A DNA stretch of 64,000 bases from Diphasiastrum complanatum (taxonomy: Eukaryota; Streptophyta; Lycopodiopsida; Lycopodiales; Lycopodiaceae), in the NCBI GenBank assembly GCA_029204225.1, contig CM055097.1:15810711-15874710 (forward strand). Direction: 5' to 3'. The position numbers and the translations under genes were made by a program. Positions 1-10,011 of this stretch are shown here, piece after piece (positions within the stretch are counted from its first letter, which is position 1; every line of letters begins with the position of its first letter). The notes beneath the pieces were generated by a model. The model made no database searches. It was not told the origin of the DNA and saw only the letters and a program-made list of their open reading frames with translations.

Positions 1-429
1 AATAGTACAAAATAATGAAAAATGACATCATTTACAATTGCACATTCACTAATATTTTTCATGTCACAGATGTGAAAAAGACAGGAGTTGATAACGTGCT
101 GCAAAGATCTACCTACAACAATCACCATTGTGGAAGAACAAAAGCTTCAAACAAAGTTTAATAAAAATTCGTGTATAGACTCTTTCATTCAATATGAAAG
201 CCCAAGTTGGGCATCAATACATGTATTTTGTGCTCCCAAATTCATAAAATGGAACAACATTTGATATACCAATGTATATTTTCCTATCAATTCAATACAT
301 GTGCAATCTATATCTGTTCTGTGCTATCTCTATTTTTCTGATCTTTATTTAGTATAATAACATCATCCTTAACATCATCATCAACAATGGGAGGCTGAAG
401 TCTTGCCCTCACCAGTATGCTTAGGATAA
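1..429. other. AT-rich sequence without recognised gene
   Basis: No reading frame or repeat that I can assign. A short minus-strand stretch near 350-430 could be the last coding block of the exon-like cluster that follows; it reads as a short acidic segment rich in Asp. Confidence 0.4.
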
Positions 430-1294
430 TTTCTTGTCTAAATCTGTACACTTGGCTTAATGTGTATTCAAGAAGTATAAACTACAAGATAGAATATTCA
501 TATATTAGTAACGGTTAAATTTTTTTACTGAATAGAAAAGCTAATCACGATTAAAAAACCAAGGATAAACAGAATAAATCACCTTTGAAATATCAACATC
601 CTGTTGAAGATTGAACCACTCAAAAAATATTTGCATTATATAAAGTGTACCACCCACAGTTGAATGAATCATTTTATTGGGATGACTGCAAAAAATTCAG
701 TACATAAGACATCAATTAAGATGAAACAAATACATTAAAATACTGATTTTAAAATGCTGTTAAGAAAGACAAAATTTACCTCTAGACTGACGATATGCCA
801 TTCAATTGTCTGGCCAACATCTATCGAAATATAGTTACATATATATGGCAAGATCAAATCTACATCCTTATGCGTATTTTGAGCCGAGTTCATCTTTACA
901 CAAAATACTTTAACAACATTATCTATAGATCTCATAATAGAGATCAGGTTTAAACTCCAGTGCTCATTGCAAAATAAGATAGAGAGTCCATTAGCTGCAA
1001 TTTTGAGAACTATTTCTATGGAAAATGCAAATGATAAAGCTATAAACTGCAAGAAGCATTTAACTTATCTTACTTGGTATGATAAGACATGAGCAGATAT
1101 TTTGTTGCTGGTGTGAATCCACTAGTAAGACACTGTAACAAAGTGTTGTTATTTTCCTTGATGGCTTGAAGCAAAAAATTACTGAGTACCAAAACTTCAT
1201 TGTATGAATCCCTTGCAATGTCATATTGCAAGAGTGTGATCCCAGAATCTATCATAGGATCACTAATAGAAGTCCGTCTATTTTGGAGATCCAA
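380..1294 (-). pseudogene. Exon-like blocks of an unrecognised protein gene
   Basis: Four minus-strand blocks read as helical, protein-like sequence: about 1294-1075 (contains ITLLQYDIARDSYNEVL), 1050-788 (contains FSIEIVLKIAANGLSILF and WHIVSLE before a GTAAAT donor), 695-583 (contains GGTLYIMQIFFEWFNLQQ, preceded by TTTTTTGCAG and followed by GTGATT) and about 460-350 (contains ILSILVRARLQPPIVDD). The alpha-helical, HEAT-like texture and splice-site-like borders suggest a host gene, but the phases of adjacent blocks do not agree and the first two blocks are separated by only about 27 bp with a frame change, so this copy is probably broken. I do not recognise the family. A nucleoporin or exportin-type solenoid is only a guess. 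Confidence 0.3.
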
Positions 1295-1309
1295 ACAATC
1301 AATAACTCT

Positions 1310-1680
1310 ATAATTTATATATAAGTTCCTCTAATGTAAAACAAAATGGAACTCTAATTCTATCTATAGCATCAGATATGTCACCCTCAAATTTAAGATA
1401 GTCATCCGAATCTATATATATATAAAAATTAGGAGGAGGAGGAGGAGGTGGATGAGCAATATCTACAGGATTATCCAAAATAGATGTAGCTATGTTTACA
1501 ACCGTATCTAGTGTAGCAGTATCTACATTATCAACATGGTTAGTTTGAGGAGAATTTGTAATAGTGGCCCTCCTAATTTTCTTCAGGGATCTCTTGGGAC
1601 TGGCTGCTTCCTAGGTCGCTTGGTAGGGAGGTCGGTCCTATCTAATGGATCAGGTCTGGGAGCAGCCGGCTGAGACATGT
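1310..1680 (-). other. Pro-rich coding-like stretch downstream of the H3-like relic
   Basis: On the minus strand this stretch translates as a Thr/Asn-rich segment, then a run of seven prolines (the GGA trinucleotide tract at 1432-1452), then an acidic segment with YIDSDDYLKFEGDISD. There is a stop and frame change near 1583 between it and the H3-like part. It could be an exon of the same transcript as the neighbouring blocks or a chance open stretch. No family recognised. Confidence 0.25.
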
Positions 1681-1689
1681 GTAATTTGA

Positions 1690-1860
1690 AATATTTATCT
1701 TGCATCATATACAGTAGTTGGAAATTTTTAGGTGTAATGGTTACTCTCTTAGCATGTATAGTGAGCAAAAATGAATCTTAAAAAAAAGGGCTCATAAAAT
1801 CCTCAACAGCCTCCTAAAGACACTAAAGAGCCGAGGGTTGCGCCTTCTAGTTCCAATCAG
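1690..1860 (-). pseudogene. Histone H3-like fold relic (alpha2-alpha3 region)
   Basis: On the minus strand about 1834-1712 translates to a segment that lines up with the C-terminal half of histone H3: S-A-L-stop-C-L-stop-E-A-V-E-D-F-M matches the SAVAALQEAAEAYL helix, and LLTIHAKRVTITPKNFQL matches the H3 signature CAIHAKRVTIMPKDIQL. Three in-frame stops (TAG, TAG, TAA) interrupt it; both TAG codons sit where H3 has Gln. The following residues do not resemble the H3 end and the N-terminal tail cannot be recognised. The level of divergence could suit a variant or centromeric H3, but too little remains to say. It could alternatively be a processed-pseudogene fragment. Not functional as it stands. 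Confidence 0.5.
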
Positions 1861-1929
1861 AGGATTAATGGCAATGACAGGTGCTGAGGAAGCATCAGTA
1901 GAGAAGAATTCTCTCTTTGTTTGCTTTCT

Positions 1930-2200
1930 CCTCTCCATAGAGGTATTCTGAGGGATATCGCACTTGTGCATGATGAGCCAAATAGAAAAGGGGAGGGGTG
2001 CATAGAGTTCGCAGAGAAGTGATATGTACGGAAATTTTGTTGGATATATCGGACTTGTGTGAGGGAAGTACAAGTGAAATCAGTGAATATAGAAAATAAG
2101 GGCGCACAAGTGTGATATGTGCGGGGATATCGGACCTATGTGCATGGAAGGTAGTAGGTAGAATAGCGAATAAGCGAGTGGAACACAAGTGCGATATGCG
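1930..2200. repeat. Interspersed short repeats around GATATCGGACTTGTG
   Basis: Variants of a GATAT(AT)CGGACTTGTG / CACAAGTGCGATAT motif occur about five times in both orientations (near 1954, 2046, 2104, 2130 and 2190). They explain the long overlapping open frames on the minus strand here, which I do not regard as genes. Origin unknown; decayed tandem duplication is likely. Confidence 0.35.
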
Positions 2201-2399
2201 AAGGAAAAAAAAGAAAAAAAAAATGTCTCGGAGTTTGTGAGTTTTATATCGCAATTCCTTGTCCGATCTGAATATGGTCGTAGCAGAGAGAAGAGATGAG
2301 AGATAGACCGACAAAGAAAGAGAGAGATTAGGAAGAGTGAAAATAGGATTGTGTAAGTAGAATGCACTGTTCTCTTTTGTCTTAAAAAGTCCACAAAAT

Positions 2400-4421
2400 G
2401 GTGGGTGAATATAGAATGGTTTCTATGTGTGTTTCACTATTAGAGGTTAATTGTTATGCTTGTATGCTTACAATATTGCTTTATGTAAGATTCAGTAGAA
2501 TCCTTGTTGGTGTTATGTCCTCTATGCCTTCCATTTGACAATATTTGTTAGTGTTAAAGATAAGGGAATGGAGGAGCTTGAGGTCTTGTCCTCCTCTTGT
2601 CCCATTTAATCTCTATCTAGAACGAGTCTTCACTGCTTGATCAAAATGTTGTTACATTCTTTTTGCAAATGCTAGGCTAAGTTAGAAAGGCAATGAGCCT
2701 AACAATTTCAAAAATGTTGAAAGCAAGCCAAACAGTCAAGAATTGTCAAAAAAATATAGTGGACAAAAATGCCAAAAAGAAGAAAAAAAAAAACAGAAGG
2801 CCAAGGAGACAAAAGTTATGAAAATTGACAAAAATATTAGTTAAGGAGTGGACTAGAGTGTTGAGTTATGTCTTCTAGAAATATTTTCATGCATTATCTA
2901 TGCTAATAATGTTTTATTTAGGTGAGTGTGTGACAGACTTTGTGGCATTCTAGCATCACACACCTTTCACTTTTACTATGTCCCTTTTCATTGGATCAAT
3001 CCCATAATACATATGACCCATCTAAAGTCACCTTGTGGTTCCCTCCAACCAAATGTTTTCACACTAAATTTGTCTAAAATTACTATATCTTTATGAAATC
3101 ACAATTAAAACATAAGTGGAAAGAATTGAGTAACATTGAATTAGTTAGCCCTCAAATTAGCTTTGAAATAGTAGCATTAAAAGATGGGGCCTTGGAAAAG
3201 GCTATCTTGCAAGACTATATATGCCTTCATACCAAATCTAAGATTAGGCAACATTTAGATGCATTCTTTAAAAGTGATCTTATTTCTAGTACACTCAAAT
3301 CATCAATTTTTATAAGTTTTTCAATACTAAAATATATATATTTGTGTAAAGTTTCCAAGACTAGATTGTTTCTAATATCAAACACAATCAAATTATAAAA
3401 TGTATACAAATTCCATCATTGTCTAATCAATCACCAATTAAAAAAATTCAAAGAAAAAACTAAGTGAGAATTTAAATTGTGAAAGTTGGTATGCAATAGT
3501 CTTCTCAAAATACAAATGAAGTCAACAAGCTATGGCGAGTATAATATAGAGAAGTGGCAATAAGTGAGAGTTCATCACTTGATGTATAAACAATTGGTGC
3601 ATTGAACTTTAAGTAAACTATGGGATGCAAGATTGGTGAGATTAGATTCAGGAAAAATGAACAATGACACAAAAAAAAATTTCTAGATTTAAATGGTCTC
3701 AATGTGATGAGAATTTATGGATAAAATATAACGTAGATGGATTCCTAAACGAAAGAATTGGTTTTTTGTACATTCAATGTTAATTGCACAATCCAAGCAT
3801 TGGAATGGAGAGTATTGACTTGGAACCAAATAAGTTTAAAGAATACTAATATTAGAAAGAATCAAGCTAAAATTTGACAAAAAAAACTTAGAAAATTTCA
3901 AAATATTGTTTGACTATTAATCTATCAACAAATATTTTTTAAAATCATTAAGCAGTCATCTGCATATGACTTTTGTTTAAGCAATCTATTGTCCAAATTT
4001 ATGAGAAATTTTTTGAAATTTTTTTAATCTTTGCATTATACAAGCTTTTGAATGAGGTGGCGGTTGAAATTCTTGTGTCCTAAATAATAAGAAAATTTTG
4101 AACTTTGTACACCCAAAGCCATCTCATATTTAGTTTTTTTTATTTTTTGTAATGTTAAATATGATGTATTTGAGTACTCAAAAATGTTATTGAAAAAATA
4201 AAAAGCACAATGTCAATTTCACTTGAAATATTCATAAGTTTTCAAACTAAGTCCTTGAGTATGCCAAAATAATTGCACAAGGTTCATTGATACTGAATAT
4301 ATAGATGTTCATAACCTTAGTCTAATTTTTCTAAAAAGAAGCCAATTTTAAGTGTGCGAGAAACCAAAATGACAAAGAGAATGCACCACCATTTTAAAAT
4401 AGTATTCTATCCTATTATACG
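2400..4421. other. AT-rich spacer, no recognised gene
   Basis: About 2 kb with only short, low-complexity open frames. The longest plus-strand frame (3093-3398, 101 codons) has no recognisable domain and an ordinary AT-rich composition, so I do not call it. Ends abruptly at the LTR beginning at 4422. Confidence 0.4.
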
Positions 4422-5075
4422 TGTGAAGAATCGCCAAAAATTGGAAAATCTAGCTTGATCAAAAACCATGAAAAATAGTGTAAATTTTGTACATAATTGG
4501 GTTCCACACATGTATGGCCAAAATGCCACGTGGAAACCCACTCCTAATTTAGGTTAGGTCAAGTCAAGAGAGTTGGTCATGTCTATTTGGTGGTCATCCC
4601 TACTTTATAGGACTTACACCTAAGTTTAAGGTGAAAATTTGACCAACTAGCTACCTACCAATTATAACTCTAGGATCTAGGCTAGAGTTTCATTTTAGGG
4701 CAAGAAGAGTGAGTTAAATTCCTTATGACACGATGGAAATCCACCTAACTTCAAGAAGGAAGTCGAATTTGCTATGTATTCCAAGCTCCCATGGTGAGAA
4801 GATAGATTATTTTTTGAGCTCATTGGCAATCTCAAGCTACTCCACTATGTACATTAAGTTTTTGTTATCCAAATGCAACCAAATCAATTTCTACTTGTTT
4901 CTCAGTTTGAAGGCCATACTACAGCCTGTAGTACACACATCTAGGCTTGGATTTCATTGTTGATCAATGCTTTTGATTGTTGATGCTTGTTGTTTGTCAA
5001 AATGCCAATCTAGATCAATTTTTTTGATGACTAGTTTTTTGATAGATTGTTAAGCAAGCATCCAATCACTCTTGT
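4422..5075 (+). repeat. 5' LTR (3'-truncated) of non-autonomous copia copy 1
   Basis: Matches the 3' LTR at 6407-7106 with many scattered substitutions, and the two LTRs of copy 2 in reverse. It stops at CACTCTTGTGG, about 40-50 bp before the expected LTR end, and continues as GATAGCTGGTGTTGGCACC, which belongs to the protease region. Confidence 0.85.
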
Positions 5076-5079
5076 GGGA

Positions 5080-6090
5080 TAGCTGGTGTTGGCACCATCT
5101 CTTTGTGTCTAGAATCCTCAAAATGCATGGATCTAGAAAATGTCTTTTATGTACCATCAATCACCAAGAAAATGCTTAGTGTTGGTCTACTCTTAGAAAT
5201 TGGTTTGGATGTCCACTTTAAGCATGATGTTTGTTTCATCTTGAATAATGATGTTTGCAAAGGGATTTAAACATGGAAGATTGTTTAAGTTGGAAGCTAG
5301 TGTTGCTTTTGAAAGAATGAGCTTGGCAAAGGAGGAGATCACTCAAGACGAGATCTTGGCAAAGTGTGATCTTGCTTGCAATGAGGAAGAGCATCAAAAG
5401 GAGGAAGATCTTGAGGATCAGCCTCAAAGCATGAGAGTTCCAAGGAGGTCCTCAATGACAATGGCCGAGTCATCAAATTGCATGCAAATTTTCCATTCAA
5501 GTGTGCATCTTGCAAGGATGGTGAGCATTGGAGAGTCTATTATCTTTGAGCACTTGTTGGATAGTATTAGTAGACATGGAGTGACTTGTTTCTTATCTTT
5601 AAGATCCATGGTGTTTATTACTTCGTATGACAAGACAATGAAATGGGATGCTTTGAAATCTACATTTGTTGTTGATAAAGCAATTTCATTGGATAACTAT
5701 TTTCATAATAGTTTGAATAGAGTCATAAAAGATGAAACATCATTTGCTTTGAAAATCTTTGTGTCCACATGCTTTGTGCATGATCATTCCAATGTAAGGA
5801 CCAAAGATTATCCTATTTCAATGAAAGGAATAATGGTAGTGTTTTGCTCTTCAAGTAGAGATTGTAGAATCTACTTGTTTTCAACCAAAGAATTTGTCAA
5901 TGGTGGAAATGTGATCTTTCAAGAGTGGAAGATTTGTAAACTTGAAGAAGCACCTTTGGATCAACACCTTATTCAATTCATTGATGTTTTGGAGTCAAGT
6001 GAAGTGGAGGAGCAAGCTCAAGACCCAAGGACTCCAAGAAGAACCTTGAGTATCAAGATGGAGCCATCAAGGCTCCATCATGTGGATTAA
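5080..6090 (+). pseudogene. Copia-type protease-to-integrase remnant ORF (copy 1)
   Basis: The frame from about 5080 encodes the end of the protease domain (GVGTISLCLESSKCMDLENV) and then, from the ATG at 5248, 280 codons without a stop. This part matches the second half of the copy-2 ORF almost residue for residue. It holds a degenerate integrase core (HSSVHLA where HSDVxGP is usual) and the post-integrase block STCFVHDHSNVRTKDYP, which in normal copia elements follows the integrase. No RT follows; 6090 is the stop shared with copy 2 apart from a short extension there. A small frame disturbance separates the protease part from the ATG at 5248. Probably produces no functional product here. 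Confidence 0.7.
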
Positions 6091-6406
6091 ACAAGGCAAG
6101 TTGTCTTTGGCAACATTGTGTATGCACTTAATTTTTTAATTGATGTATCTTCAAGTGCACAAAATGCCTTGGAATCCATGGCTTGGCATGATGTTTAGTT
6201 TTGAAGTGTGCTACATGTATATAGACACATTTATGGAACATCTTGTAAGGGATCCTTTAAGAGGTGGTGAAAGATCCGTCATGGACATCATTCTCTATTG
6301 GAGTCTCAAAAGTTCCTTGTTTGTAGCTAATTTTTCAGACACGTCTAAGGCATTCATTCATCTAGCAAGAGAGTTGTAAATAGATCAAGCTAAATTTGAG
6401 GAGGAG

Positions 6407-7106
6407 TGTGAAGAATTGCCAAAAAATGGCAAATCTAACTTGATAAAAAAACCATGAAGAATAGTGTAAATTTTGTACATAATTGGGTTCCACACATGTA
6501 TGGCCAAAATGCCACATGGCAACCCACTCCTAATGTAGGTTAGGTCAAGTCAAGAGAGTTGCTCATGTCTATTTGGTGGTCATCCCTACTTTATAGGACC
6601 TACACCTAAGTTTAAGGTGAAAAATTGACCAACTAGCTACCTACCAAGCATAACTCTAGGATCTAGGCTAGGTATCATTTTAGGGCAAGAAGAGTGAGTT
6701 AACTTCCTTATTACATGCTGGAAATCCACCTAACTTTAAGAAGGAAGTCGAATTTGCTATGTATTCCAAGCTCCCATAGTGAGAAGATAGATTATTTTTG
6801 GAGCTCATTGGCAATCTCAAGCTACTCCACTATGTACATTGAGTTTTTGTGATCCAAATGCAACCAGATCAATTTCTACTTGTTTCTCAACTTGAAGGCC
6901 ATACCACAGCCTGTAGTACACATGTGTGGGCTCAGATCTCAATGTTGATCAATGCTTTTGATTGTTAATGCTTGTTGTTTGTCAAATTGCCAATCTAGAT
7001 CAAGTTTTGATGACTAGTTTTTTGATAGATTGTTAAGCAAGCATCCAATCACTTTGGTAGATCTTTTGTAGATCCATTCATGGTCCTAATGTATAGTACT
7101 TTCACA
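6407..7106 (+). repeat. 3' LTR of non-autonomous copia copy 1
   Basis: 700 bp, TGTGAAGAAT to TACTTTCACA, directly preceded by the polypurine tract GAGGAGGAG. Same family as the LTRs at 7237-7938 and 10012-10713. Confidence 0.9.
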
Positions 7107-7236
7107 ATATGCACCATAGTTATTAATAAATAAGGGCTTGAGATCCATTTGAGTGGTTCATCCATTGAAAGGGACTAAATAATATTCTTCTGTGAGAATT
7201 TTCGCTTACAAAAACTGTAAACATCGTGTGTGAGCT
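7107..7236. other. Spacer between two inverted retroelement copies
   Basis: 130 bp of AT-rich host sequence separating the two tail-to-tail elements. It would be the loop of the large inverted repeat. Its right end carries AGCT(T), the likely target duplication of copy 2. Confidence 0.7.
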
Positions 7237-7938
7237 TGTGAAAGTACTGTACTTTAGGACCATAAATGGATCTACAAAAGATCCACAAGAGTGATTGGAT
7301 GCTTGCTTAACAATCTATCAAAAAACTAGACACAAAAAAGTTGATCTAGATTGGCAATTTGACAAACAACAAGCATTAACAATCAAAAGCATTGATAAAC
7401 ATTGAAATCCGAGCCCACATGTGTGTAATACAGGATTTGTTACGGCCTTCAACCTGAGAAACAAGTAGAAATTGATTTGGTCTCATTTGGACCACAAAAA
7501 CTCAATGTACATAGTGAACTAGCTTGAGATTGCCAATGAGCTCCAAAAATTTTCTATCTTCTCACTATGGAGAGAGGGAATACATAGCAAATTCGACTTC
7601 TTTCTTGAAGTTAGGTGGATTTCCAGCATGTAATAAGGAAGTTAACTCACTCTCCTTGACCTAAAATGAAACCCTAGTCTATTTCCTAGAGTCATGCTTG
7701 GTAGATAGCTAGTTGGTCAAATTTTCACCTTAAATCTATGATTTAGGTCCTATAAACTAGGAATCACTACCAAAATGACATGACCAACTCTATGGACTTG
7801 ACCTAGCCTACATTAGGATGGGTTTCCCACGTGGCATCATGGCCTCACATGTGTGGGACCCACTTGTGTACACAATTTACACTATTCTACATGGTTTTTG
7901 ATCAAGCTAGGTCTACCAATTTTTGGCAATTCTTCACA
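7237..7938 (-). repeat. 3' LTR of non-autonomous copia copy 2
   Basis: 702 bp; read on the minus strand TGTGAAGAATTGCC to AGTACTTTCACA. Same length as the 5' LTR at 10012-10713 and very similar to it. Confidence 0.9.
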
Positions 7939-7952
7939 CTCCTCCTCAAATT
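7939..7952 (-). other. Polypurine tract of copia copy 2
   Basis: Minus strand AATTTGAGGAGGAG directly upstream of the 3' LTR, the same sequence as in copy 1; expected plus-strand primer for reverse transcription. Confidence 0.75.
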
Positions 7953-8203
7953 TAGCTTGATCTATTTACAACTCTCTTGATAGATCAATGAAAGCTTTTA
8001 GAAGTGTCTAAAAAATCCAGCTACAAAGAAGGAACTTTCGAGACTCCAATAGAGAATGATGTCCATGAAGGATCTTTCACCACCTCTTAGAGGATCCCTT
8101 ACAAGATGTTCCATAAATGTGTCTATATACATGTAGCACACTTCAAAACTAAACATCATGCCAAGCCATGGATTTCAAGGCATTTTGTGCACTTGAAGAT
8201 ACA

Positions 8204-9841
8204 TCAATTAAAAATATTAAGTGCATAAATAATGTTGCCAATGACAACTTGTCTTGCTTGATCCATATGATTGAGCCTAGATGGCTCCATCTTGATACTC
8301 AAGGTTCTTCTTGGAGTCCTCGAGTCTTGAGCTTGCTCCTCCACTTGACTTGACTCCAAACCATCAATGAATTGAATAAGGTGTTGATCGAAAGGTGCTT
8401 CTTCAAGTTTACAAATCTTCCACTCTTGAAAGATCACATTTCCACCATTGACAAATTCTTTGGTTGAAAACAAGTAGATTCTACAATCTCTACTTGAAGA
8501 GCAAAACACTACCATTATTCCTATCATTGAAATAGGATAATCTTTGGTCCTTACATTGGAATGATCATGCTCAAAGCATGTGGACCCAAATATTTCCAAT
8601 ACAAATGATGTTTCATCTTTTATGACACTATTCAAACTATTACAAAAATAGTTATCCAATGAAATTGCTTTATCAACAACAAATGTAGATTTCAAAGCAT
8701 CCCATTTCATTGTCTTGTCATACAAAGTAATAAACACCATGAATCTTAAAGGTAAGAAACAAGTCACCTCATGTCTACTAATACTTTCCAAAAAGTATTC
8801 AAAGATAGTAGACTCTCTAATGCTCACCACCCTTGCAAGATGCACACTTGAATGGACAATTTGCATGCAATTTGATGACTCGGCCATTGTCATTGAGGAC
8901 TCCCTTGGAACTCTCATGCTTTGAGGCTGATCCTCAAAATCTTCCTCCTTTTGATGCTCCTCCTCAATGCAAGCAAGATCACACTTTGCCAAGATCTCCT
9001 CTTGAGTGATCTCCTCCTTTGCCAAGCTCATTCTTTCAAAAGCAACACTAGCTTCCAACTTAAACAATCTTCCATGTTTAAATCCCTTTGCAATGCAAAC
9101 ATAATTCTTCAAGATGAAGCAAACACCATGCTTAAAGTGGACATCCAAACCACCTTCTAAGAGTAGACCAACACTAAGCATATTCTTGGTGATTGATGGT
9201 ACATAAAGGACATTTTCTAGATCCATGCATTTTGAGGATTCTAGACACAAAGAGATGGTGCCAACACCATCTATCCTACACTCTTCATCATTTGCAGTAA
9301 AGACAAACTTTTTAGAATCATTGAATGAGTGTAAGGTTGAGAAAAAGTCCTTTTCACAAGACATGTGAGAGCTAGCCCCACTGTCAATCCACCAATTGTC
9401 TCTTGAATTGCTATTGCTTGTTGGTGAGGATGTAGATGCCATCAAGAATAGATCTACTTCATCCTCCTCCTCCTTTGCAAGGTTTCCTTGTTTGTCCTCC
9501 TCCACTTGTGCTCTTAGCCTCTTGTAGCATTCAGATGCATAATGCCCCTTCCTTCCACAAAAGAAGCATTTTTGCTTTGACTTGTCCTTTGAGCTTGATG
9601 CATCATCCTCTTCTTTGGCCTCCTTTGGATGCTTCTTCTTTCCATTGGTCTTCTTTTTGCCCTTGAATGAGAAATTGGCTTTCTCATCACCATCCTGCAA
9701 TGACAAGGAACTCATCCTAGATTTTGCATGGAGCATCCTACACTCTTCAGCCACTAATACACTGTGAAGTTTTTCTATAGTTGGCAAAGTGTCTTGGATG
9801 GCAGAATACCATGCATTAAATGCAGGTTCAGAGGTGCCCAC
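8204..9841 (-). CDS. Reduced copia gag-protease-integrase-like polyprotein (non-autonomous)
   Basis: An uninterrupted frame of 545 codons. The first ATG is about residue 36 (near 9736); the frame before it opens after a TAA with no ATG, so the real start is probably the internal ATG. In order: C-terminal gag remnant (1-50), Lys-rich linker, CCHC knuckle CFFCGRKGHYASEC (about 92-105), aspartic protease WWIDSGASSHMS (about 149-160), protease tail ending in GFKHGRLFKLEAS, then an acidic stretch and a degenerate integrase where the first catalytic Asp is Ser (HSSV) and the DNGGE region is missing, then the post-integrase block STCFEHDHSNVRTKDYP. No RT or RNase H. Both copies share these changes, so they predate transposition. 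Zinc knuckle and protease look functional; a Gag-like or regulatory role is only inference. Confidence 0.75.
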   Translation of the reverse strand: MGTSEPAFNAWYSAIQDTLPTIEKLHSVLVAEECRMLHAKSRMSSLSLQDGDEKANFSFKGKKKTNGKKKHPKEAKEEDDASSSKDKSKQKCFFCGRKGHYASECYKRLRAQVEEDKQGNLAKEEEDEVDLFLMASTSSPTSNSNSRDNWWIDSGASSHMSCEKDFFSTLHSFNDSKKFVFTANDEECRIDGVGTISLCLESSKCMDLENVLYVPSITKNMLSVGLLLEGGLDVHFKHGVCFILKNYVCIAKGFKHGRLFKLEASVAFERMSLAKEEITQEEILAKCDLACIEEEHQKEEDFEDQPQSMRVPRESSMTMAESSNCMQIVHSSVHLARVVSIRESTIFEYFLESISRHEVTCFLPLRFMVFITLYDKTMKWDALKSTFVVDKAISLDNYFCNSLNSVIKDETSFVLEIFGSTCFEHDHSNVRTKDYPISMIGIMVVFCSSSRDCRIYLFSTKEFVNGGNVIFQEWKICKLEEAPFDQHLIQFIDGLESSQVEEQAQDSRTPRRTLSIKMEPSRLNHMDQARQVVIGNIIYALNIFN

Positions 9842-9994
9842 ACATGTGGACAGTACGGATTTGGACCCCTACCAAGTTTGGGATCAAATCTCCTCACCAA
9901 AATCAAGATTCTAGCTTGCCCTCTCAATACTAGCTTTTAGCACCAAAACTTGCTAAAAATGGATTTGCATTAGATCAATGGCTTATGCTCTTGT

Positions 9995-10011
9995 ACTTGG
10001 CTCTGATACCA
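9995..10011 (-). other. Primer binding site (initiator tRNA-Met type)
   Basis: Minus strand TGGTATCAGAGCC immediately after the LTR end TTTCACA; complementary to the 3' end of plant initiator tRNA-Met, the usual copia primer. Confidence 0.85.

Larger units (their letters stand above)
4422..7106 (+). mobile_element. Non-autonomous Ty1/copia-type element, copy 1
   Basis: An LTR-internal-LTR structure on the plus strand. The LTRs start TGTGAAGAAT and the complete 3' LTR ends AGTACTTTCACA. The 5' flank is ATACG and the 3' flank ATATG, a 5-bp target duplication differing by one CpG-type transition. A polypurine tract (AATTTGAGGAGGAG) precedes the 3' LTR. The 5' LTR is truncated near 5075 and joins directly to protease-region coding sequence, so primer binding site and gag were deleted. 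RT and RNase H are absent, as in copy 2, so this is a family trait and not a deletion private to this copy. Copy 2 of the same family lies in opposite orientation 130 bp away. Confidence 0.85.

Noticed and set aside
1792-2394. Overlapping minus-strand frames of 93-139 codons near 2 kb
   Set aside because: Contain internal repeats of the GATATCGGAC motif in all frames and no recognisable protein features, apart from the H3-like end at 1860-1690 in a different frame.
9436-9767. Plus-strand frames inside the reduced copia ORF
   Set aside because: Shadows of the minus-strand ORF with the CCHC and protease motifs.
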